Source: JACPIL01 sp964362365 (GTDB taxonomy: Archaea > Nanobdellota > Nanobdellia > Woesearchaeales > GW2011-AR9). From it: a stretch of 9,681 bases of DNA. The notes beneath the pieces were generated by a model. That model made no database searches and was not told where the DNA came from. It was given only the letters and a program-made list of their open reading frames with translations. Where the stretch lies: positions 1 to 9,681 of the forward strand of contig CAYIEF010000041.1 of the NCBI GenBank assembly GCA_964362365.1. Direction: 5' to 3'. Below, one piece after another: positions 6,701 through 9,681 of this stretch. A program made the position numbers and the translations under genes. How positions within the stretch are numbered: position 1 is the stretch's first letter; each line of letters opens with the position of its first letter.

Positions 6701-6834
6701 ACTTCAGAACCAACCTCGGCATCGGCAACCACTGCGCCAGTGATGCCGCCCGGACCAAGAGAAATGAGCGCTAAGGTCAAAAATAAGACTACGATTGAAA
6801 GCGAAGTTATTATTTTTTTTAGTTTCTTTTCCAC
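3760..6834 (-). CDS. Membrane-anchored subtilisin-like serine protease (S8) with Ig/FN3-like domains
   Basis: This is a 1024-residue surface protease. The N terminus is a signal/anchor (hydrophobic 11-26) followed by GGITGAVVA (29-37). An I9-like propeptide spans about 55-148. The S8 catalytic domain (about 150-455) carries Asp182 (VVDSG), His231 (GHGTHVAG), oxyanion Asn333 (ATGNSG) and Ser397 (SGTSMAAP), so it looks active. Beta-rich Ig-like domains follow (about 465-770), with many N-x-S/T sites that suggest N-glycosylation, and then a fibronectin III-like domain (about 765-845). A Ser/Gly/Asp/Glu-rich stalk (about 850-960) leads to a C-terminal membrane helix (about 999-1018) with a short basic tail, so the enzyme projects from the cell. 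The start is GTG, one base after the sppA stop (TAA-A-GTG), indicating coupled translation. Likely roles are surface proteolysis or maturation of secreted proteins. Confidence 0.92.
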   Translation of the reverse strand: MEKKLKKIITSLSIVVLFLTLALISLGPGGITGAVVADAEVGSEVEAAFDQGKEEVYVIVLLKDDSAAGSTEEQKEAVREKQEEVLADLNQEEHKTLLGFTEEKEFELEYQYETLNALAGEVTEEGLEKLRNDPNVDTIVVNKVRQLFLSGSIPIMNVEGVWNVVVNGYNITGAGETVCVVDSGVDYNHAALAGNYAAGYDFTTCSLYNTSSGQCLISKEPDPNPIDDQGHGTHVAGIVASVDEIYRGVAPGAKIAAVKACNPQGICNDADVLAGIDWCVSNKDLYNISVISISLGGGQYASYCDSEVDFAPYAAAINDAVSKNISFVAATGNSGAGTVAGPACVQNATRVTATTKSDTLPSYASRHAFFTDTIAAPGSAITSLKNGGGTVTMSGTSMAAPHLSGAIALMKQYWKQAYGKIPTPEQVEQKILSSGKSIYDSSTNTNFARVDILAALQPALSFVSAPPNRSVLNNTASAEIIISILSDLDLTQAWLQWTFPEGIVQNLTLVNESPTTFSLSLANLSKGQHSYQAYGSDAGGMTGATVLQYFTIDNIAPTISLLAPMANITLYNELYNFTAEVEDGHSSLSAVWFNLSEGNSSFIYSASQNSSNESDSSKIWISQINLSELADGAYTVAVYANDSSGNENKTEAISFSIGPLPVETFLNVYVTKPVAGDVYTIEVVALNLTINSSANISLVTFTVTNASGNVSIQALQDNSSAWIALVNMSSLAEGSHTVTVVAEDILGDVNNTVSALFVVDRTGPLLSGVTAVNVDQSSAKIQWTTDETADAKVNYGVSNALGTEIASGSDLTSHEISLSTLAASTLYYYSVSSCDRVDNCNTSEVKSFTTAAVVVPEDPQEETGGGNSSGDSSGDDSDDDSSSSSSGSSSSSDSSGGSGSGGSSSSSSSSSSSTEELAEAESTDEDEEVSPEETELQAAQADTGAEEQNVEEQQTTTDGLTVAAVASGDAGEENKGFGNLLTGFVSAAVFGDLSSKEYLLVGLTALVVILTIAFIVIRKREHEY
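4090..4250 (-). repeat. Serine/aspartate-rich low-complexity stalk (coding)
   Basis: This part of the protease gene encodes long serine runs mixed with Gly, Asp and Glu. On the plus strand it shows imperfect repeats built on GAACTGGAA and GATGAAGAA units. Serine is written with mixed codons (TCA, TCT, TCC, AGT, AGC), so it is a degenerate repeat and not a pure microsatellite. It probably forms a flexible, perhaps glycosylated spacer. Confidence 0.6.
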
Positions 6835-6835
6835 T

Positions 6836-7747
6836 TTACATCAACACCTTAAACTGCTGGGTAGTCAGCATAGATCCTATTCCCTCCCCTACCTTGAAGA
6901 AAAAAGCGGAAACTACACCTCCTAATACTTCAAAAAAACTGGTTTCATGCTCATACCTGACATAGTCAATATCTTCCAGGCCGTATTGTTCTTGAATGAA
7001 TGCTTCTGCTTCCTCTTTTCCGCCTAATTGATCTACTAAATCTAGGTCTAGCGCTTCAACTCCCAGGAAAAATTCGCCGGTAGCAATTTTCTTAACTTGG
7101 GAAATTTCTAAATTTCTGTTTGCGGCCACTTCTTTAATAAAAAATTCATGTATTAAATCTAATTTTTGCTGCATTATGTTGCGCTCTTGCTCGGTAAGCA
7201 TCTTGAACGGCGTACCCATATCCTTACGTTCTCCGGCAACTAAGCGTTCATAACTAACGTTATAATCATTCATCAAGCCGCTAAATTCAAGATAGGAAGA
7301 AAGAACCCCGATGCTGCCAGTAATAGACATGCGGTTAGCTATGACATGATCTGCTGCCGAGGCAATCCAATACGCCCCAGATGCGCCCGCTTCCCTGATA
7401 AGTGCGACAACTGGTTTTTGTGCTTTCTTTACTGCTGTGGCAATCTCATCCGAAGCTACGGCTGAGCCGCCCGGAGAGTTTATTTCTAAAAGCAAAACCT
7501 TCACTTGAGGGTTATCCTCGGCGTCTTCAATAAAGCCTACAATTTCTTTTGAAGATAGAGAAGAAGCGGTGAAACTTTGCTGCCCATTGCCGGTTATTTC
7601 TCCTTCGATGGGGATTAAAGCCACATTGCCTAATTGAGAGCCATCAAATAATGAAAAAATAACTGGAACAACCACAAAAAGGACAAAGAGAACTGATCCT
7701 ATAGTTATGAGAACTACTCTTAACCTGCTTCCATCCCTCTTTTTCAT
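6836..7747 (-). CDS. sppA: Signal peptide peptidase SppA (protease IV family, S49)
   Basis: This 303-residue S49 peptidase has one N-terminal membrane helix (about 11-33) and an outward-facing catalytic domain. The pattern is the short, single-domain SppA of archaea and Gram-positive bacteria, half the size of the E. coli enzyme. Recognisable motifs are EINSPGGSAVASDE (88-101), GASGAYWIASAAD (121-133) with nucleophile Ser123, and AGERKDMGTP (171-180) with general base Lys175, matching the Ser-Lys dyad of Bacillus SppA. The enzyme degrades signal peptides left in the membrane. The ATG at 7747 is 29 bp from the centre of a TATA box, so the mRNA is almost leaderless. It is the first gene of an operon with the subtilase, whose GTG start follows after 1 nt. 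Confidence 0.93.
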   Translation of the reverse strand: MKKRDGSRLRVVLITIGSVLFVLFVVVPVIFSLFDGSQLGNVALIPIEGEITGNGQQSFTASSLSSKEIVGFIEDAEDNPQVKVLLLEINSPGGSAVASDEIATAVKKAQKPVVALIREAGASGAYWIASAADHVIANRMSITGSIGVLSSYLEFSGLMNDYNVSYERLVAGERKDMGTPFKMLTEQERNIMQQKLDLIHEFFIKEVAANRNLEISQVKKIATGEFFLGVEALDLDLVDQLGGKEEAEAFIQEQYGLEDIDYVRYEHETSFFEVLGGVVSAFFFKVGEGIGSMLTTQQFKVLM

Positions 7748-7772
7748 AAATAAAGAGATGAAAGAATAATTG

Positions 7773-7780
7773 TTTATAAA
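7773..7780 (-). promoter_or_regulatory. sppA operon TATA box
   Basis: The minus strand reads CTTTATAAACA. The box is centred 29 bp before the sppA ATG, predicting a transcript start near 7750 and an essentially leaderless mRNA for the sppA-subtilase operon. Confidence 0.65.
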
Positions 7781-7821
7781 GTTTTTTGTGGGGGCACGTT
7801 GGCTGGAGAAAGGGTTGTTGC

Positions 7822-7877
7822 GAAACTCTCAATAAAATTCTTTCAATTTTGAACAGAGAAGAAATCTAAAGAGTTTC
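7822..7877. repeat. Inverted repeat in the sppA/endonuclease divergent region
   Basis: GAAACTCT (7822-7829) and AGAGTTTC (7870-7877) form an 8-bp inverted repeat with 40 bp between. It could be an operator for the divergent genes or coincidence. Otherwise this 192-bp gap holds only the sppA TATA box and the endonuclease leader. Confidence 0.3.
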
Positions 7878-7901
7878 ACATAAATGCCCTTTTCAGTAAC
7901 C

Positions 7902-7931
7902 CCAATCTCAAGATTACAGAAGATTGGAGGT
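7902..7931 (+). promoter_or_regulatory. Shine-Dalgarno of the endonuclease gene, partly inside a hairpin
   Basis: GGAGGT (7926-7931) lies 8 nt before the ATG at 7940 and fixes the start. Its first two bases close a perfect 7-bp stem, CCAATCT (7902-7908) with AGATTGG (7921-7927), loop 12 nt, so the site could be partly hidden in the mRNA. No TATA box could be placed with confidence; CACATAAATG (7877-7886) is a weak candidate. Confidence 0.55.
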
Positions 7932-7939
7932 AAATAAAC

Positions 7940-8665
7940 ATGAAAACAGCTAAGAAGATAAAAATTCCTGAGATTAATGCAGATTTGGCTTATTTCTGTG
8001 GCCTACTTGCTGGCGATGGTTGTATTAGTATCAGAGAACATAAGCATGAATATTTAGTTAATTGTGGAGGAAATCCGCAAAATGAGAAAGAATTTTATGA
8101 CACAATTGTGGTTCCTTTAGTCTTGGATTTATTTGGAATAAAGCCAAAAATCTTTTCTAAAGATACCTATGGCATCAACATATGGTCAAAAAATTTAGTT
8201 AATTTTCTTCTTAATGACGTTGGTTTGGTGCGAAGTCCAAAAAATAATCTTCATTTTCCAGAAGTATTTATCAAAGACAAACAATTAGCCCTTAATTTTA
8301 TCAAAGGAGTTGCGGATACTGATTTTTCATTCAAATTGAGGAATGGTTTTTATCCTGTTATTAGTGGATCATCGAAGTGTAGAGATTTTATGGAAGAAAT
8401 CTGCATGGTTCTAGAAAATCACGGTTTTAAGATTAGCAAATTGTTTGATTATAAAATTAATGATCCGCGTTTTAAGAAAGGTTACAATGTCATCAATAGA
8501 TGTGATATCAGTGGACATAAGCAATTTGCTATGTGGATTAAACTAATTGGGACTAAGCAGCCCAAGAATATCAGAAAAATTCGGCTTTGGATAGAAAGTA
8601 ATAAGCAAAATCATAAGATTAGAAATTTAGTTGAAGAGATTTCAATTCATTTAGAAGAAAAGTAG
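7940..8665 (+). CDS. LAGLIDADG homing endonuclease, free-standing
   Basis: This 241-residue protein carries two LAGLIDADG-type motifs: YFCGLLAGDGCIS (18-30) with acidic Asp26, and NFIKGVADTDFSF (119-131) with Asp128. Two motifs about 100 residues apart imply a monomeric two-domain nuclease that cuts long asymmetric sites. The second motif departs from the family pattern DTDG by having Phe after the Asp (DTDFSF), so activity could be altered; a maturase role is also possible. The gene is AT-rich in codon use compared with the protease operon, which fits a mobile origin. Unusually for this window it has a strong Shine-Dalgarno sequence. It converges on the intron-containing initiator tRNA gene, and its TAG stop consists of the last three bases of the tRNA. 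Confidence 0.85.
   Translation: MKTAKKIKIPEINADLAYFCGLLAGDGCISIREHKHEYLVNCGGNPQNEKEFYDTIVVPLVLDLFGIKPKIFSKDTYGINIWSKNLVNFLLNDVGLVRSPKNNLHFPEVFIKDKQLALNFIKGVADTDFSFKLRNGFYPVISGSSKCRDFMEEICMVLENHGFKISKLFDYKINDPRFKKGYNVINRCDISGHKQFAMWIKLIGTKQPKNIRKIRLWIESNKQNHKIRNLVEEISIHLEEK
8653..8662 (-). terminator. T-rich terminator of the initiator tRNA
   Basis: Directly after the tRNA 3' end the minus strand reads CTTTTCTTCT, a typical oligo-T archaeal terminator. It lies within the last codons of the endonuclease gene on the other strand. Confidence 0.4.
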
Positions 8666-8692
8666 CGGGGGGTGGATTTGAACCACCGACCT

Positions 8693-8729
8693 TTACCCAA
8701 AAAATACCAATTTTATCTGTTATTTTTCT
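8693..8729 (-). other. tRNA intron 3 (variable region, 37 nt)
   Basis: This insert lies directly after the anticodon stem. Helix ACCC (exon) with GGGT (intron), bulges GGA and AAA, and an 8-bp inner stem (GAAAAATA with TATTTTTT) fit a bulge-helix-bulge lacking an obvious outer helix. Cutting there leaves the expected variable loop AGGTC. Confidence 0.8.
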
Positions 8730-8735
8730 CCGGGT

Positions 8736-8755
8736 TTCCGAAGCTCATATAGCTC
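8736..8755 (-). other. tRNA intron 2 (anticodon loop, 37/38, 20 nt)
   Basis: This insert is placed after base 37, the canonical intron site, because removal restores the loop CTCATAA with anticodon CAU. The exon bases GCTCATA pair with TATGAGC in the intron in a 7-bp stem, but I could not fit a strict 4-bp helix with two 3-base bulges. The boundaries could shift by one base. Confidence 0.75.
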
Positions 8756-8779
8756 TATGAGCCCGGCGGGCACTCCTAA

Positions 8780-8799
8780 ATGGGCGGAAATACTCTCCT
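8780..8799 (-). other. tRNA intron 1 (D loop, 20 nt)
   Basis: This insert sits between D-loop bases 15 and 16 of the initiator tRNA. It fits a canonical bulge-helix-bulge: central helix GGGC (exon) with GCCC (intron), three-base bulges AGA and ATT, and an inner stem GGA/TCC. Cutting each bulge after its second base leaves the D loop AGTTAGGAGT, close to the archaeal initiator consensus. Confidence 0.8.
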
Positions 8800-8837
8800 C
8801 TGCCCTACCCCGCTATATTAAGAGAAAACCTAGCTTG

Positions 8838-8846
8838 CTTTAAAAA
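8838..8846 (-). promoter_or_regulatory. TATA-like element of the initiator tRNA
   Basis: The minus strand reads TTTTTAAAG, centred 27-28 bp from the tRNA 5' end (8814). It is a plausible TATA box, but the region is AT-rich, so the call is modest. Confidence 0.4.
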
Positions 8847-8882
8847 GATTTAGTTTTAATTATAAAACAAAAAGAAAAATCC

Positions 8883-9113
8883 TTACAAAGCCTTAGCCAG
8901 CTGTCCCAGTTTCTCCGTCAACTCATCAGCAGTATCAGGGTCAATTCTGGTGGTTACATCCATCTTCGCTTCGTTCTTGTAGACGGCGATTAAGTTCATC
9001 ACATCCCGCAGCAATTCAGTTGCTTTAAGAGTGCTTCCATTTTTCTTTGCTTTCTTGGAAGGCATTTTTCTTTTTGATCTTGTTTTAGAATGTTTAGCAT
9101 GTTTTTTCATCAT
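8883..9113 (-). CDS. Small lysine-rich protein of unknown function
   Basis: The protein is 76 residues from ATG 9113. The first 28 residues are about half Lys/Arg (MMKKHAKHSKTRSKRKMP then SKKAKK), followed by two predicted amphipathic helices (about 30-48 and 58-76) around a loop with IDPDTADEL. I do not recognise the family; the tail suggests nucleic-acid binding, while the helices could mediate dimerisation. The frame is open further upstream, but this start is preferred because AGAGGTG lies 4 nt before it, and a TATA-like ACTTAAATT (9149-9157) predicts transcription starting just before that site. The gene is upstream of the initiator tRNA on the same strand, 68 bp away, and could feed transcription into it. 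Confidence 0.65.
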   Translation of the reverse strand: MMKKHAKHSKTRSKRKMPSKKAKKNGSTLKATELLRDVMNLIAVYKNEAKMDVTTRIDPDTADELTEKLGQLAKAL

Positions 9114-9117
9114 AATA

Positions 9118-9123
9118 CACCTC
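9118..9123 (-). promoter_or_regulatory. Shine-Dalgarno deciding the start of the lysine-rich gene
   Basis: GAGGTG on the minus strand is complementary to the usual 16S 3' end and lies 4 nt before ATG 9113. It favours this start over an in-frame upstream ATG at 9245. Confidence 0.6.
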
Positions 9124-9170
9124 TTTTCATATAGAAAGCAAAAGAAGAATTTAAGTTTTTCTATGGAATA

Positions 9171-9180
9171 CTTTAAAAAT
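9171..9180 (+). promoter_or_regulatory. TATA box of the zinc-ribbon gene
   Basis: CTTTAAAAAT is centred about 26 bp before the ATG at 9201, so this mRNA is predicted to be leaderless. No Shine-Dalgarno sequence is seen. Confidence 0.45.
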
Positions 9181-9200
9181 AAAGAAAAAATAGAAGAAAT

Positions 9201-9596
9201 ATGGCCTATTCTTGGGATGCTGAACTTCTTGGAGAGATGAGTCAAAGACAGAAAGCTACTGTTTTACATGAAACTGATTTTATGAGAGGATATGTTAAAA
9301 CGCAAGCTAATCATGCTTATTCAGCAACTCCGAAGCTAGAAGATTATCTCACTTTACGCCTGCGAGAAGGAACAAATAAGTGCCGTAAATGTCTGGAGCC
9401 TTCTAACCAAGAAGTCTGTGATAAATGCATAAGCAAATCAGTTAACGTTGAGCCTTCAAATACTGCCTACGCAAGAACTGGAACGTATGATCTCGCTTCT
9501 AAGTTAGGACTTTACAATCCGGCAACTTCTTTTTCCTTGAATTATTCTCCTAAAATAAATCCTTATCAGAAAGAAGAAGACCTATATTCGGTTTAG
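9201..9596 (+). CDS. Small zinc-ribbon protein of unknown function
   Basis: This 131-residue protein has a central C-x2-C...C-x2-C cluster (CRKCLEPSNQEVCDKC, about residues 61-76) that should bind one zinc ion. The spacing of ten residues between the pairs gives a small knuckle as found in ribosome-associated or transcription-related ribbons. The flanking regions are polar: a helical N-terminal part (8-55) and a C-terminal part rich in Ser, Tyr and Pro that is probably disordered. No membrane segment is present. I do not recognise the family; lineage-restricted archaeal proteins of this kind are common. It is divergent from the lysine-rich gene, and its stop TAG overlaps the convergent glycosylase stop (TTAG, 9593-9596). 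The start is supported by the leaderless TATA spacing. Confidence 0.7.
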   Translation: MAYSWDAELLGEMSQRQKATVLHETDFMRGYVKTQANHAYSATPKLEDYLTLRLREGTNKCRKCLEPSNQEVCDKCISKSVNVEPSNTAYARTGTYDLASKLGLYNPATSFSLNYSPKINPYQKEEDLYSV

Positions 9597-9681
9597 ATTT
9601 TTAATGCTTTTAACTTCCTAAAATCTTCTTCCATCTTCTTTCTGGTTTCCGGAAAACGTAATGCCGCGGAAGGATGGAAAG
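9593..9681 (-). CDS. Probable uracil-DNA glycosylase, family 4 (C-terminal end, partial)
   Basis: The minus strand is open from the right edge to TAA at 9593-9595 and encodes FHPSAALRFPETRKKMEE followed by DFRKLKALKI. The pattern H-P-S/A-A-x-L-R-x-P-E, followed by a helix of the type EDxxKLKxL, is how family 4 (and some family 5) uracil-DNA glycosylases end; the His-Pro-Ser/Ala motif lines the active site. Such enzymes remove uracil from DNA at the start of base-excision repair. Only 28 codons are visible, so the family call rests on this motif alone. The stop overlaps that of the zinc-ribbon gene by 3 nt. Confidence 0.65.
   Translation of the reverse strand, partial: FHPSAALRFPETRKKMEEDFRKLKALKI

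Larger units (their letters stand above)
8663..8814 (-). tRNA. Initiator tRNA-Met (CAU) interrupted by three introns
   Basis: Removing three short inserts from this 152-bp stretch leaves a 75-nt cloverleaf: acceptor AGCGGGG/CCCCGCT, linker TA, D arm GGGC-AGTTAGGAGT-GCCC, anticodon arm CCGGG-CTCATAA-CCCGG, variable loop AGGTC, T arm GGTGG-TTCAAAT-CCACC, and discriminator A. It matches archaeal initiator tRNA, with the A1-U72 pair and the three G-C pairs next to the anticodon loop that mark initiators. CCA is not encoded. Introns lie in the D loop, next to the anticodon and in the variable region. The gene is followed by a T-rich tract. A TATA-like element stands about 27 bp upstream (8838-8846). 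The 3' end overlaps the stop codon of the convergent endonuclease gene. Confidence 0.9.

Noticed and set aside
7822..7877. CRISPR or insertion-sequence ends around the endonuclease gene
   Set aside because: There are only single short inverted repeats; no repeated spacer units, transposase or target-site duplication are seen.
8663..8814. A long-variable-arm tRNA-Ser (GGA) with one intron, since CT...GGAAA can be read as the loop CTGGAAA
   Set aside because: The initiator reading explains every arm, including A1-U72, the D loop and the five-base variable loop, and gives splice folds for two introns. The serine reading leaves an oversized D loop.
9114..9245. A longer N terminus for the lysine-rich protein starting at 9245
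   Set aside because: It would overlap the divergent zinc-ribbon gene and its TATA box. The GAGGTG site and TATA spacing support the start at 9113.

Overview
The window is archaeal and fits a DPANN-type genome (Woesearchaeota/Pacearchaeota-like), though the exact lineage is inferred. The evidence is the 5' end of an archaeal 16S rRNA gene at the left edge, an archaeal initiator tRNA split by three short introns, an unlisted 35-codon eL41 ribosomal protein gene, TATA boxes 24-31 bp before many start codons (leaderless transcripts), and a secreted protease with the ITGAVV motif that I associate with DPANN secretomes.

Layout, left to right. 1-50: 16S rRNA 5' end (minus), with a leader of about 110 nt and a promoter near 183-197. 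244-984: a minus-strand gene broken by an in-frame TAG, with a weak caspase/CHAT-like His...Cys pattern. 1018-1024: one TATA box apparently serving two divergent genes. 1048-1993: a plus-strand pair, an MgtC/SapB-family membrane protein and an orphan ParS/MbcA-type antitoxin-like protein. 1990-3331: a minus-strand unit with a 22-codon leader ORF, eL41 and a radical SAM protein. 3449-3685: a small plus-strand protein resembling a subtilase propeptide (I9 fold). 3760-7747: a minus-strand operon of SppA and a 1024-residue membrane-anchored subtilisin-like protease. 7940-8665: a free-standing LAGLIDADG endonuclease that runs tail-to-tail into the initiator tRNA gene (8663-8814, minus). 8883-9113: a small lysine-rich protein (minus). 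9201-9596: a zinc-ribbon protein (plus). 9593-9681: the C-terminal end of a probable family 4 uracil-DNA glycosylase (minus).

Two themes connect the genes. Much of the window serves translation: 16S rRNA, initiator tRNA and eL41. The 16S and eL41 promoters share an identical 15-mer. The 16S leader carries a 10-mer complementary to the usual 16S 3' end. The eL41 leader has a mimic of the eL41 start and two mutually exclusive hairpins. The second theme is cell-surface proteolysis: SppA and the subtilase are separated by 1 nt, and the propeptide-like protein lies convergent to them.

Genes are packed tightly. Two convergent pairs overlap at their stop codons by 4 bp, and the endonuclease stop codon lies inside the tRNA 3' end. 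The strongest candidates for new biology are the three-intron initiator tRNA, the eL41 leader, the 16S leader complementarity and the amber-interrupted gene.
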